Assembly (NCBI GenBank): GCA_017395085.1
Contig: JAFPWF010000017.1
Coordinates: 81,918-145,917 of the forward strand
Source: Oscillospiraceae bacterium
GTDB taxonomy: Bacteria > Bacillota > Clostridia > Oscillospirales > Oscillospiraceae
Direction: 5' to 3'
DNA length: 64,000 nt
The notes under the pieces are model-generated. The model saw nothing but the letters and a program-made list of their open reading frames with translations. It searched no databases and was not told the DNA's origin. Below are positions 33,555 to 43,944 of this stretch, piece by piece. Positions within the stretch are counted from its first letter, which is position 1. The number at the start of each line of letters is the position of its first letter. Made by a program: the position numbers and the translations under genes.

Positions 33555-36500
33555 ATGAGAGTTTCAATACTGGCAAAAATAATCGGAATCATCATATTTG
33601 CTCTGGTGCTGTCTTTCTGTCTTATGCCTGGTTATGCTTTGGAAAAATCGGATTCTTATGATGATTTGCCTTTAGAAGAGTCTTACTTAATCACTTCTAA
33701 AAAAGAGGATGGAGAAGACAATGAAAGTTTCGAATCAGAATATCTTCCCGAAGAGGATGAAAGCAAAAAATTAAGTTCCGACGACGCCGGGACCGATTCC
33801 GTCATTCTCAGTTTTTCCTATGATGAAAAAGCTCCAGATAATGCTCCAGAGCCGGAAACATCAGTTACGGTTGAGTCTGGTAAAATAGAGCTCATAGATG
33901 AGGAACCTGTTCTTGAAGACTATGTATTGCAGGGGTCTAAACTAAATGGGGTACCTGCCAGTAATGACGGAGTAATGCCTGAAGAAGATATTGAATTGGT
34001 TGAATCATTGTCAGAGTATATGCCTTCAGGGAGTGCAATAGCTGAATCTTATGACGGTATCGTTGCTTTCGCAAGCTGGGAATGTGGTGTGTTTCCTTAT
34101 GGAACGGGCTTACAAATTGAAGAAAAATCTCAAGCATATGCAAATGAAATAGGCAAACTTGCACTAGGTAATGATATACAGATTGTTGATTCTGTAGCTG
34201 TAGATATTTCTTTTATCAATGAAGAGGAGGATTTATATAATCTACAACCAAATGATGATAGTATTGTTCATATTGAACTGGAATTACCAAGGCCTTTGAA
34301 GGGTGATAAATTCTATTTAATCCATCAGAAGAATGATGGATCAATTGAGTTTATGAACAGCGCTGTTGTTTCTATCGAACGATTTAGAGATGGAAGAATG
34401 CAGACAAGCGGAGTCAGTTTTGATAGTAATTGTTTTTCTGTTTATACCCTTTTGGGAACAGCAGAATCAGGCAGATTTGCACGACGCACATATGAGTTTA
34501 TTGTGAATGAAACTCTATTTTCAACGCAGACCATCACTAAAGAAGATACTCTACTTGATCCCGGAATACCATCGCTCACTGAGGATCAGGATTTTATTGG
34601 ATGGTATAGAGCTGATGATCCAGACCAGACTCTGCTTACAATTGAAGATCTTAGATATGAATTTGCTTTATCAGTTGTGCATGAGGGCGAAACGATCAGA
34701 TTGATTGCCCGGATTCTAACAACCTGTACGGTTACATATCAGGATGAGAGTGATACGGTTATGAAAACCGTGAAAGTATATGATGGAGATGATTTCTTAG
34801 TATCAGAGAAATATGAGCCAGATGATACTTCAAAAGTATTTAAAGGCTGGCTTTGGGAAGATACTCTATATCCGCTGGGAGAGACTATTCAAACTGTTTC
34901 TTCCAATATCGTATTAACTCCGAAACTGGTGAACACATTCCTGATTTCATTCGACAAAAACTGTGTTGATGACTCTTTTCCAAATATTCCTTCTGTTGTT
35001 GCAGAAGAAGGAACAGCTATATCTTCCTGTCTTCCGGATGCTGGGCAAATGATCCGTCTCGGCTATGATTTCGATGGCTGGTTTCGAGCAATCAATGATA
35101 ACGGCAATATAATACTGGAAGATAAGGAGGTAAGCGAAGGCGTTGTCGCAGAAGCAGAAACCTTTTACGCAAAATGGAAACCGGGAAATGAGACTGGTTA
35201 CATCGTAAAAATCTGGAAACAAAGTATTGAGGACGACTACCGGATCGGTTTAACGGAGGAAAGCCCCTATTTTGATCCGGCTCATGATATGTCTGAAGAA
35301 CAGAAAAAATATGTTTTCGACCAGGCCTTTCAACTGAGTGGAATAACCGGTTCTGATGTGTTAACTGCAGAGAGTATTGAAGATTTTATTAATCCGGATG
35401 AAGGTTTTGTTTATCAGAAAACTGTAATTCAAAACGGAATTGGCAGTAATAACTCTGGAATTTCGGAAGAAGGGAACACAATCGCCAATATCTATTTGGA
35501 CAGACAAATCTGGTCGCTGTCTTTCGATGACATCCAGCATACAGAATATACATTGAAAGAAACAGAAGCAGCCAGTCCAAATATCGAATTCGGAAAAAAA
35601 GACCAGGGAGATTATTTCCCGATCTATTATTTGCTGCGTCCGGTAGGAAATCTAACGACACGTGAAGAACCATCTGTTCAATATGGAATCGATGAGAATG
35701 GCAACGCGTTTCCAATCTATCTTATGAAAACAACCGTTTTTGAAGTCCGAACAACAAATGGAGGGACACAATACGGAAAAGATCAGTATTCAAACGAATA
35801 TTTTAAGATATTCTATGTAAACGATGCCTGGCGATATGAAGATAATGCTGATGCTCAGGAGTATTCAGGCATCAGATACTACGCCCATGGAACAAAGAAG
35901 TGTTGGGTAAAAAGTAACAGTGGTTATGGCGTAGAATATGGCGAGACTAATAAAAGGTATTTAAACGCAGAGTACGGATGGTATAACGGGTATGATCTCA
36001 ATGCCGACCGGTATACAGGAGATCATTATATACTCAGTACGGTAACAAGAGAATATGGGCCTTTTACAGGTCTATATGGTCAAAGTTTTGAAATGTATGG
36101 TTATACTTGGCCAAGTGAAGAAGTATGGGATGATGTTCCGTATCTGTATGTATTTGAAAACCCGGAGATCTTCAATTCAATTTTAGATGACGGAATTCGA
36201 TATCGTACCCTGAGTGAGGCAAATTCAAATTCTGAATCGAGAAAGATCACAGTACAGTACTATACTAAAAGCACAGATAATATGTTTACAAGTAGCGGCA
36301 CGTCTTCTTTTTATCTTGAAGCCAATTCGGACTGTAAAGTGTCGAATCCATACGCCGGTGTGACTTTCTTTGATTTTTATTGGGGCAATACCGCGGATTA
36401 TCCCGGAGATAATGCTGGATGGGTGGAGGCAATTGCAGCAGATAATAACAATTATTCCTGTGGCAACGGAGACGGCAATTCGTTTCTCCATCTCCGTTTT

Positions 36501-39500
36501 GTTCCAAATACTTATCATCTAATCTTCAGAGACTCCGAGAATCAGGAAGAACTCAAGACAATTTCAGTTTCATATGGAAACAATTATTCTGATTACCAGA
36601 ATGAAGCTCCGCTGAATTTAACTAAACCGGACCATGTATTTAACGGCTGGTTTCTGGATCGCAGTTGTACGGAAAGGTTTGATTGGAATGGAGTTGTAGC
36701 ATTATCAGATAAAACATTATATGCCGGATGGGAAAAATGTAATTACCGAATTGAAATTGATCTCTGTGACGATCAGTATTCACAGGCTACTTTTATAGGA
36801 GAAAAGAGTTTTCTTGTACAGGCAGGCAGAACTGTTTCTCTGGAAATACCGGAAAGAAACGGTTACCGTTTTCTCGGGTTCTATACTGATCATCTGTATA
36901 CGAACAGATTTGACGATACAACGCCGGTTATATCTGCATTGTCAGGGCTGGATCATGATTACCCGAAATCTGATGAATATCTGAATGGAAAGACGTTTAA
37001 CGGGGCTTTGATTCACGGGCCGGAGAATGGTTCAGATCATGTAGCAGGAAAACTCGCACTGTTTGCCAAATGGGAAAAGATTGAAACTGTAATAGTTAGA
37101 ATTGTATACGATGCGAACGGCGGAGCGAATGCACCGGTTGATTCTGCTGACTATTTCGGAATGGATTATGCTGCCGCACATTCAATCTGCACTCCGCCTG
37201 AGGGAATGGCTTTCCTGTGCTGGATATATATTGATTCAGAAACAGGATTAGAGACTGAAGTTTATCCGGGACATTATTTTGCCCTGCAGCGAGCCAGCAT
37301 GATCGGATCAGAGGAAAACGGCAATATAATAAGAACCATCACGCTGAAGGCGAAGTATGTTGAACAGCAGAAACCGGAAGATGTGACGGTGATTTTTGAT
37401 CCGAACGGTGGTTCAGGCGAGTACAGGTTCAAAGTACCGGCGAATGAAGAATTTGCCATGCCTTCACAGATGGACACGGGTTTTATACGAGAAGGCTATG
37501 TGTTGATCGGCTGGAATACTGAAATTGATGGCTCCGGGGTCGCATTCGAAGTTGGTGATTGCGCAGCTGCAAACACAAATGGATTAAACTGCCTCTATGC
37601 AATATGGGACAGGCAAATAACTTTCACTTTCAGAGTAAATGATTCGTCGCTTGGCGAAGTCAGTGCTGAAGAAATTTGCATCCTTGAACATTCGAATCAG
37701 ATCATCTCGGTAACTGTGGCTGCAAATGATCATGCTTTCTTCGTCAGGTGGGAGGCAAATCATAAAACAGTTGGCACGGAGGATACTCTGATCCTTACAA
37801 AACCGGCAGGAGGATGGGAATCGGAGGAATATCTTGCAGTTCTTGAAAAAGAGACCAGTATGGTTATATTTGATTTGGGCTCTGCAGATGCTACGATTGA
37901 TACGTCAACAATTCAGAAGATTCCGTTCGGGGAAAGGGCAGTTCGCCCCATAGATCCGGAACGGAACAGTTTTCGCTTTGGGGGATGGATGCTGAATGGA
38001 GATGAATACGATTTTTCAAAGCCGGTGATCGGAGATTTGACACTGACTGCAAAATGGCTCAGAGAGTATACAGTCAGTTATTCTGTTTTCTCAAACGAAA
38101 ACGGCACTCTGCTGAACGTAGCACTGCCTCCGGATAAAGGATATCTTCCGGGTGAAAAAGTTTTTCTTCCGGGAGAACCGGGGGCTCCGGAAGGATATGG
38201 CATTTTCAGCGGTTGGAGAACAAATGATGCTCAGATTCAGAATAACGATTTCTATATGCCGTCACACGATGTTGGAATTAGTGGTACTTATACACCGATC
38301 AGATACCAAATCAGCTATAATTTGGACGGTGGTTACACAAATCAAAACAATCCTGATTCCTATACAGTGGAAAGTGAAACGATCGTATTGTCCAATCCGG
38401 TGAAAAATGGATATGTTTTTTCAGGCTGGTCTGATCTGAACGGCACAGACACTTTGACAGAGCTTGTCATTGAAAACGGAAGCACAGGCAACCGAAGCTA
38501 TACTGCCGTCTGGACTCCATCCAGCGATACGCCTTATCAGCTCATTGTTCATTACCCGGATGGTTGGATTCTGACGGATACGATTGAAGATGCTGAAACA
38601 AATGCAGAACAACGGATTATAACCTATCTGTGCCGCGGTACTACAGATACCGAAGTAAATACTGTAAAGTATCAAATCCCGGAAGACATGCGGCTTGTCT
38701 ATGACGAGAGGAATTCGGCAAATGTATCTCATGGGATCATTGCCGCAGACGGAACGCTTAAGCTTCATGTATATCTGAAATATGCTGACTACAGTTATAC
38801 GTTGGAATATTGCCTGAAAGATACGGAAAGAGTCGTAGCAACGAAAATAGGAAAAGTGCAACCGGATTCTGATGGAAAAGCTACTCTTCCAATCAATTTG
38901 GATGATGCCGTTGTGGAGGATTCTTACACAGAGTATATACCGTTCATGGAAACAGACGGAATTGAAGAGGTGATAATTGAAAAAAATAATTCAGCAATTC
39001 GTATTCCGGTAATTTTGAGAGTCGTTATCGATCGGCTTGAAAATAGAGAAGACTATGAAAACGGCAGCGTTCAGTATGGGTACTCACCGGGAGAAATCAT
39101 CGGTACCGGCCTAACAACTGTTTCACCCGACGGGCGGACTGCTGTAAGCGGGCTGCTGCCGGGAGATAGCCTGTTGTTGGATTATGTTCCGGCATCGGGA
39201 GAAAAAGCAGGAACTTATCTGGCTTCATACAACGATGCGCTTTTCAAAAATGGAGAAGAAATATTATCCTGCTACAGTTTCAGCGGCTTCAATCCGACTG
39301 TGATGGGAAAACTGACGATTCTGGAAACTGTATCAGTTACGTGGATGAACGGCGACACAGTTCTTTGGACAGACACATTTGTTCATCCGGGGACTGTACC
39401 GGAATTCAAAGGTGATACGCCAGAAAAAAACGGCACTGCCAAATACGAGTACAGTTTCAGCGGCTGGGAACCGGAACCTGCAGCTGTTTCTCATGACACC

Positions 39501-42020
39501 GTGTATCATGCTGCATTTGCAAAGATAATAAGAAAATACACAGTCACTTGGTTACATTATGACGGATCTGTGGCATTCCAAAAAGATTTTGAGTATGGAT
39601 CGTTCCCGGTATATGGCGGAAATCCGCAGGAAAAGCCTTCCGATGCAGAGTATTCTTATGCGTTCAGAAGATGGATTCCGGCTTATACTGAAGTCGATCA
39701 GGAGACAACCTATACACCGGAGTTTACGCGGACACCGCGCACCTATCATGTTACATATTTGCTGGATGGGCAGCGGACAGGATCAGTGCTGACAAAAGAA
39801 TTTGGAGAATTGGTTTCATTACGTGTAGACCCAGTCAAAGACGGCTTTGATTTCTCAGGATGGTCTTCTGAAGACGTTCAGATTCTGAACCGATGCTTTA
39901 CGATGCCGGCGAAAGATGTAATGATTTCCGGAGCTTTTACTGAGATCATGAAGCAGCCTTTTGATAAAAGCACCTTGAAAGATAATCAGCGAACAGTGCC
40001 AAATACTGATCTGGTCTATAATGGTGAGGATCAGGATCTGCTGATTCCGGCTGCTGAATTACCTACCGGTTATGCTCGCAATCTTTATAGCATAAATGGA
40101 GGAGTGACCTGGACTTCTGCTGTTCCGACAGGGAAAAATGCAGGGGAATACTCCGTGATTGTAAAGTATATCGGTGATATCAGACATGAAGACTTTACAG
40201 ATGACGAGATTACAGTTAGAATCGGAAAAGCGGTGATTACTTCATTCCAAGCGACTCTTCGTGAACCGCAAATATATTCCGGAGAAAAGATTTCACTTTT
40301 AGCCTCAGTTACCGGACTTCCGGAAGGCTGTTCAGTGGAGTATTGTGTTCGTGACGGGGATGGACATCTTTTCATGGACTGGTCAGGTATTCAGCCAGAA
40401 GCAACGAAGCCGGGAACATATCAGGTGTCTTATCGAATTGACGGTGGAGTGAACTATATTTCTATTCCGGAAACTATAATTGATAACGGCAGCAATAAGA
40501 ATGCAGTTATCGAAAAGGGCGAACGGGAAGCCCCCAAACAAAAGCCAATAGCTTCCATAACTGGATCAAACAGCATCACCGTAAACCCTGCATTATCTGG
40601 TCAGGAATATCTTGTCGTGCCTAGAGCTCAGATGCCCTCCGACATCGACTGGCATACAAAAGCACAGATTCCTGGGAATGAGAATACCATCATTTTCAAT
40701 GACCTTACATTTGCACAGACATATGTTGTATATACCAGATCTGTTGCAACGGACTGTTATCATGCCTCATCAGCAATAGCCGGGGATCCGCTGAGCATAC
40801 CTAAACAGCCTCAGGCTAAACCGAATGCAGATATACAGGTGTCCGTGACAGCAACGTCTATAACCGTTAAACCTGCATTTGCTGATCAGGAGTACAGTCT
40901 GGATCACGGTATTGGATGGGTTTCTGCAGAAAATAACAAATTGATCTTTGATGGATTGAAACCCGATACTGATTATGAACTGATTACCCGGAAGGCAGAA
41001 ACAGATACGAAGGCTGCTTCAGAAGCTTCAGAGCCGATGAAGATCAAGACTCTGACCGGAACTGTTTTAACAGAAATCCGAGCAAATGATGATATGTTGC
41101 CTATAATCTCCGTATCAGGCTTGGATGAGATACTTTCAAAGACACTTCTCAGTGCAGAAGAGAAGCAGAGTGTCCTGTCGGGAAAGACAGAGACAGTTTT
41201 TCTGGAGATCAGTGATGTTTCTTCGGGCGTTTCGGAAACAGATAAAAACCTGATTTACAGGACGGCAAAGGAGAAGAACAGTGGAGCAGTTGTTATTATG
41301 CATCTGGATATTTCGCTGTATAAGCAACTGGAAGGAGAAAGTCCCGTTGCTATTACCAGTATTGGGAGTAACAGTATTGAAGTGACCCTGACTATTCCTG
41401 CCAAGTACCTGAATACGGATTCCGCCACGACACGCAGTTTTTATGTTGTTCGGGTGCATGGCAGCACCGCCGATGTTCTGACTCCTACCGTAACAGGAAA
41501 TCAGCTTGTTTTCAGCACCGGTCTCTTTTCAACATACTCATTATTCTATGTGGACAGGACAGAATCAGTCCCGGGAACAGATGAGATGGGAATCGGAAGC
41601 GGTACTGCTGTTGGATCATCCTTTGCTTCAAACGGGACATCAACACCAACGGCTGCTTCCGTCTCGGTTGTCGGCACGGCTTCAGTTCTTCCTGAATCGG
41701 AGAATAATGTATCCGATACTGACAGAACGGGTGCTTCAGCAAATACAAGAACTGCTGCCGTCGGAAACAGAAATGGAGTTTCCGGTGCAGAAAAGCAGCA
41801 GGATAACCAAATTAGCACTGCAGTTCCGGGCGGGAAGGATAAGACGTCTGTAGATAAAGCAGGTATATATTCAGAATCTGATTCTGCCGATCTGAAGCAA
41901 CGTACCATACGCAGAATTCTGATTTCGTCTATAATAATCATAATATTACTGTGTGTCATATGGTATTATATTCGGAGCCGTGAAGATGGAACACTTAAAA
42001 ATGGAGATAAAAACATCTGA
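33555..42020 (+). CDS. Giant secreted InlB-type repeat surface protein, membrane-anchored (2821 aa)
   Basis: A single open frame. GGGGGA precedes the ATG. An N-terminal signal peptide (IIGIIIFALVLSFCLMPGYA) is followed by an acidic region to about residue 310. Then come at least twelve copies, variable in spacing, of the Listeria-Bacteroides (InlB B) repeat, seen as 'aromatic-x-F-x-GW' segments ending in a beta strand with AKW or AGW: for example FDGWFRA, FNGWFLD, IGWNTE, FGGWMLN, FSGWSDL. An aromatic-rich block without such repeats (about residues 680-870, rich in Tyr and Trp) interrupts them. Two MBG-like domains (about 2134-2310), two fibronectin-like segments and a Ser/Thr-rich stalk precede a membrane segment (ILISSIIIIILLCVIWYY) and a short basic tail. 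No LPXTG is present. An adhesin or matrix protein is likely. Confidence 0.85.
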   Translation: MRVSILAKIIGIIIFALVLSFCLMPGYALEKSDSYDDLPLEESYLITSKKEDGEDNESFESEYLPEEDESKKLSSDDAGTDSVILSFSYDEKAPDNAPEPETSVTVESGKIELIDEEPVLEDYVLQGSKLNGVPASNDGVMPEEDIELVESLSEYMPSGSAIAESYDGIVAFASWECGVFPYGTGLQIEEKSQAYANEIGKLALGNDIQIVDSVAVDISFINEEEDLYNLQPNDDSIVHIELELPRPLKGDKFYLIHQKNDGSIEFMNSAVVSIERFRDGRMQTSGVSFDSNCFSVYTLLGTAESGRFARRTYEFIVNETLFSTQTITKEDTLLDPGIPSLTEDQDFIGWYRADDPDQTLLTIEDLRYEFALSVVHEGETIRLIARILTTCTVTYQDESDTVMKTVKVYDGDDFLVSEKYEPDDTSKVFKGWLWEDTLYPLGETIQTVSSNIVLTPKLVNTFLISFDKNCVDDSFPNIPSVVAEEGTAISSCLPDAGQMIRLGYDFDGWFRAINDNGNIILEDKEVSEGVVAEAETFYAKWKPGNETGYIVKIWKQSIEDDYRIGLTEESPYFDPAHDMSEEQKKYVFDQAFQLSGITGSDVLTAESIEDFINPDEGFVYQKTVIQNGIGSNNSGISEEGNTIANIYLDRQIWSLSFDDIQHTEYTLKETEAASPNIEFGKKDQGDYFPIYYLLRPVGNLTTREEPSVQYGIDENGNAFPIYLMKTTVFEVRTTNGGTQYGKDQYSNEYFKIFYVNDAWRYEDNADAQEYSGIRYYAHGTKKCWVKSNSGYGVEYGETNKRYLNAEYGWYNGYDLNADRYTGDHYILSTVTREYGPFTGLYGQSFEMYGYTWPSEEVWDDVPYLYVFENPEIFNSILDDGIRYRTLSEANSNSESRKITVQYYTKSTDNMFTSSGTSSFYLEANSDCKVSNPYAGVTFFDFYWGNTADYPGDNAGWVEAIAADNNNYSCGNGDGNSFLHLRFVPNTYHLIFRDSENQEELKTISVSYGNNYSDYQNEAPLNLTKPDHVFNGWFLDRSCTERFDWNGVVALSDKTLYAGWEKCNYRIEIDLCDDQYSQATFIGEKSFLVQAGRTVSLEIPERNGYRFLGFYTDHLYTNRFDDTTPVISALSGLDHDYPKSDEYLNGKTFNGALIHGPENGSDHVAGKLALFAKWEKIETVIVRIVYDANGGANAPVDSADYFGMDYAAAHSICTPPEGMAFLCWIYIDSETGLETEVYPGHYFALQRASMIGSEENGNIIRTITLKAKYVEQQKPEDVTVIFDPNGGSGEYRFKVPANEEFAMPSQMDTGFIREGYVLIGWNTEIDGSGVAFEVGDCAAANTNGLNCLYAIWDRQITFTFRVNDSSLGEVSAEEICILEHSNQIISVTVAANDHAFFVRWEANHKTVGTEDTLILTKPAGGWESEEYLAVLEKETSMVIFDLGSADATIDTSTIQKIPFGERAVRPIDPERNSFRFGGWMLNGDEYDFSKPVIGDLTLTAKWLREYTVSYSVFSNENGTLLNVALPPDKGYLPGEKVFLPGEPGAPEGYGIFSGWRTNDAQIQNNDFYMPSHDVGISGTYTPIRYQISYNLDGGYTNQNNPDSYTVESETIVLSNPVKNGYVFSGWSDLNGTDTLTELVIENGSTGNRSYTAVWTPSSDTPYQLIVHYPDGWILTDTIEDAETNAEQRIITYLCRGTTDTEVNTVKYQIPEDMRLVYDERNSANVSHGIIAADGTLKLHVYLKYADYSYTLEYCLKDTERVVATKIGKVQPDSDGKATLPINLDDAVVEDSYTEYIPFMETDGIEEVIIEKNNSAIRIPVILRVVIDRLENREDYENGSVQYGYSPGEIIGTGLTTVSPDGRTAVSGLLPGDSLLLDYVPASGEKAGTYLASYNDALFKNGEEILSCYSFSGFNPTVMGKLTILETVSVTWMNGDTVLWTDTFVHPGTVPEFKGDTPEKNGTAKYEYSFSGWEPEPAAVSHDTVYHAAFAKIIRKYTVTWLHYDGSVAFQKDFEYGSFPVYGGNPQEKPSDAEYSYAFRRWIPAYTEVDQETTYTPEFTRTPRTYHVTYLLDGQRTGSVLTKEFGELVSLRVDPVKDGFDFSGWSSEDVQILNRCFTMPAKDVMISGAFTEIMKQPFDKSTLKDNQRTVPNTDLVYNGEDQDLLIPAAELPTGYARNLYSINGGVTWTSAVPTGKNAGEYSVIVKYIGDIRHEDFTDDEITVRIGKAVITSFQATLREPQIYSGEKISLLASVTGLPEGCSVEYCVRDGDGHLFMDWSGIQPEATKPGTYQVSYRIDGGVNYISIPETIIDNGSNKNAVIEKGEREAPKQKPIASITGSNSITVNPALSGQEYLVVPRAQMPSDIDWHTKAQIPGNENTIIFNDLTFAQTYVVYTRSVATDCYHASSAIAGDPLSIPKQPQAKPNADIQVSVTATSITVKPAFADQEYSLDHGIGWVSAENNKLIFDGLKPDTDYELITRKAETDTKAASEASEPMKIKTLTGTVLTEIRANDDMLPIISVSGLDEILSKTLLSAEEKQSVLSGKTETVFLEISDVSSGVSETDKNLIYRTAKEKNSGAVVIMHLDISLYKQLEGESPVAITSIGSNSIEVTLTIPAKYLNTDSATTRSFYVVRVHGSTADVLTPTVTGNQLVFSTGLFSTYSLFYVDRTESVPGTDEMGIGSGTAVGSSFASNGTSTPTAASVSVVGTASVLPESENNVSDTDRTGASANTRTAAVGNRNGVSGAEKQQDNQISTAVPGGKDKTSVDKAGIYSESDSADLKQRTIRRILISSIIIIILLCVIWYYIRSREDGTLKNGDKNI

Positions 42021-42954
42021 TTACAGGTTTATAGCCGCTGTAGGCGGTGTGAATGTGGATATTGGTGCCCGGGCAGAGGCGTTGTTGATTCCTGGCGACT
42101 CCAATCCTGGCCGTATTCGGATGAACCCTGGCGGAGTTTGCAGGAATATTGCGCACAATTTGGCCTTGATGGGCCTGAAGGTCGAAATGCTGACAGTTCT
42201 TGGAGATGACCTTTACGCTGGCCTGATTGCCGATTCCTGTGCAAAACTTGGGATTGACCTGAGCCATTCAGTTGTAATCCGAGATGCTTCGACATCGACC
42301 TACAGCTACATTGCCAATCCCGAAGGGGAGATGGTACTTGCGGTTTCCGACATGGAGATATATAATCAAATGACGCCGCAGGTACTGGAACCAAGGCTGG
42401 AATGGTTGAATTCATCTGATGCCGTGGTGTTGGATACAAACCTGACAGAGGATACTGTCCGCTGGCTGTGTGAACATGCCCATGTGCCCATTTTTGCCGA
42501 TCCGGTTTCGACTTCAAAAGCGTTAAAACTGCTCCCGGTACTCTCAAAAATCCATACGCTGAAGCCGAATCGGCTTGAGGCGGAAGTGATGACCGGTATT
42601 AAAATCATAGATGAAAACAGCCTGAACCGTGCCGCAGATGCCCTGCTCAAAGCAGGCGTTAAGAGGGTTTTCCTGACTTTGGGTAGTGGGGGAGTTCTTG
42701 CAGCAGATGCGGATCATCGGTTCCGCATGAGCAATCCCGGTGTCATCCCCGTCAATACAACCGGCTGCGGCGATGCTTTCGCTGCAGCACTGGTATGGGC
42801 GAATGAAAAGGGAATGGATCTGGAAAGGAGCGCGGCTGCCGGCCTTGCGGCTGCAGGCATAGCGATGAGCGGGAATGAGACTGTAAACCCGCTCATGAGC
42901 GAGGATAAACTGGAAAATGAAATCAACAGACTCACTGAATTGCAGGAGGACTAA
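41986..42954 (+). CDS. psuK: Pseudouridine kinase, PfkB family
   Basis: A 322-residue ribokinase-fold enzyme that phosphorylates pseudouridine at O5'. The start is an ATG at 41986 with GGAG ahead, so the gene begins 35 bases inside the giant protein's end; an ATG at 42001 is an alternative. Visible are VGGVNVDIGA, MNPGGVCRNIAHNLALMG, the ATP-site region HTLKPNRLEAEVMTG, and the PfkB signature with the catalytic base in NTTGCGDAFAAAL. The adjacent psuG in the same direction, three bases away, makes a pseudouridine assignment preferable to other PfkB sugar kinases. Confidence 0.85.
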   Translation: MEHLKMEIKTSDYRFIAAVGGVNVDIGARAEALLIPGDSNPGRIRMNPGGVCRNIAHNLALMGLKVEMLTVLGDDLYAGLIADSCAKLGIDLSHSVVIRDASTSTYSYIANPEGEMVLAVSDMEIYNQMTPQVLEPRLEWLNSSDAVVLDTNLTEDTVRWLCEHAHVPIFADPVSTSKALKLLPVLSKIHTLKPNRLEAEVMTGIKIIDENSLNRAADALLKAGVKRVFLTLGSGGVLAADADHRFRMSNPGVIPVNTTGCGDAFAAALVWANEKGMDLERSAAAGLAAAGIAMSGNETVNPLMSEDKLENEINRLTELQED

Positions 42955-42957
42955 AGA

Positions 42958-43878
42958 ATGAAGCAGTACCTGGATATTTCTCCAGAAGTTGCCGAGGCTA
43001 TAACGACAGGGAAGGCTGTCGTTGCCCTGGAGAGTACGATCATATCCCATGGAATGCCCTATCCGAAAAATGTGGAAACTGCGCTGCGCGTCGAAAAAAC
43101 CATCCGGGATCACGGAGCTGTTCCCGCCACAATCGCCGTGATCGGCGGCCGCCTGAAGGCAGGCCTCAGCGTGGATGAGATCGAGTATCTCGGGAAAAAG
43201 GGCCGGGAAGTGATCAAGGCAAGCCGTCGGGATCTGCCGGCGCTGGTGGCACGTAAGGCCGACGGTGCGACAACAGTTGCAACGACCATGATCATTGCGA
43301 ATATGGCCGGGATCGAAATCTTTGCAACTGGCGGTATCGGCGGCGTTCACCGCGGCGCCGAATATACCATGGACATCTCAGCGGATCTGGAAGAACTTGC
43401 GCAGACTCCTGTGATGGTGGTGTGTGCTGGGGCCAAGTCGATTCTGGACCTTGGCCTGACTCTGGAATATCTGGAGACAAAGGGCGTACCGGTCATCGGC
43501 TACGGAACCGATGAACTTCCTGCGTTTTATACCAGAAAATCCGGCTTCGGGGTGGATTACCGGGTCAACAGCACCGAGGAGCTTGCCGCCATATTCCGTG
43601 CACAGCGCGGTTTGGGTTATCGCGGGGGCATGCTGGTTACCAACCCAATTCCCGAAGAATACTCGATGGACAAGGCGGTAATCGATGCCGCCATTGAGCA
43701 GGCTCTGGACGAAGCAAAACAGCAGGGGATACACGGAAAGGAAACTACGCCCTTCCTGTTGGCAAAGGTGGTCGAACTGACCGGCGGGGAAAGCCTGGAA
43801 AGCAATATCCGTCTGGTCCTGAACAATGCGGAGATTGCCGCAAAAACTGCGGTTCATCTGGCTAATTGGGCAGAATAA
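42958..43878 (+). CDS. psuG: Pseudouridine-5'-phosphate glycosidase
   Basis: A 306-residue enzyme, the usual length, that breaks the C-glycosidic bond of pseudouridine 5'-phosphate to give uracil and ribose 5-phosphate. GGAGGA precedes the ATG. Family motifs are ALESTIISHGMPYPKN (about residues 24-39), the catalytic Lys region ASRRDLPALVARKADGATTVATTM, FATGGIGGVHRGAE and CAGAKSILDLGLTLEYLETKGVPVIGYGT. It follows psuK by three bases and forms the complete salvage pair for pseudouridine from RNA turnover. Confidence 0.95.
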   Translation: MKQYLDISPEVAEAITTGKAVVALESTIISHGMPYPKNVETALRVEKTIRDHGAVPATIAVIGGRLKAGLSVDEIEYLGKKGREVIKASRRDLPALVARKADGATTVATTMIIANMAGIEIFATGGIGGVHRGAEYTMDISADLEELAQTPVMVVCAGAKSILDLGLTLEYLETKGVPVIGYGTDELPAFYTRKSGFGVDYRVNSTEELAAIFRAQRGLGYRGGMLVTNPIPEEYSMDKAVIDAAIEQALDEAKQQGIHGKETTPFLLAKVVELTGGESLESNIRLVLNNAEIAAKTAVHLANWAE

Positions 43879-43944
43879 CACTGAAGAACTGCTAAAACTT
43901 GTTTGAAAGACGGCGGTTGCCGGAACGGGGCAAAGTGATTCAAC

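Noticed and set aside
41400-42020. Sortase (LPXTG) anchor at the C terminus of the giant protein
   Set aside because: No LPXTG-like motif precedes the final hydrophobic segment; only a plain membrane anchor with a short polar/basic tail is seen.
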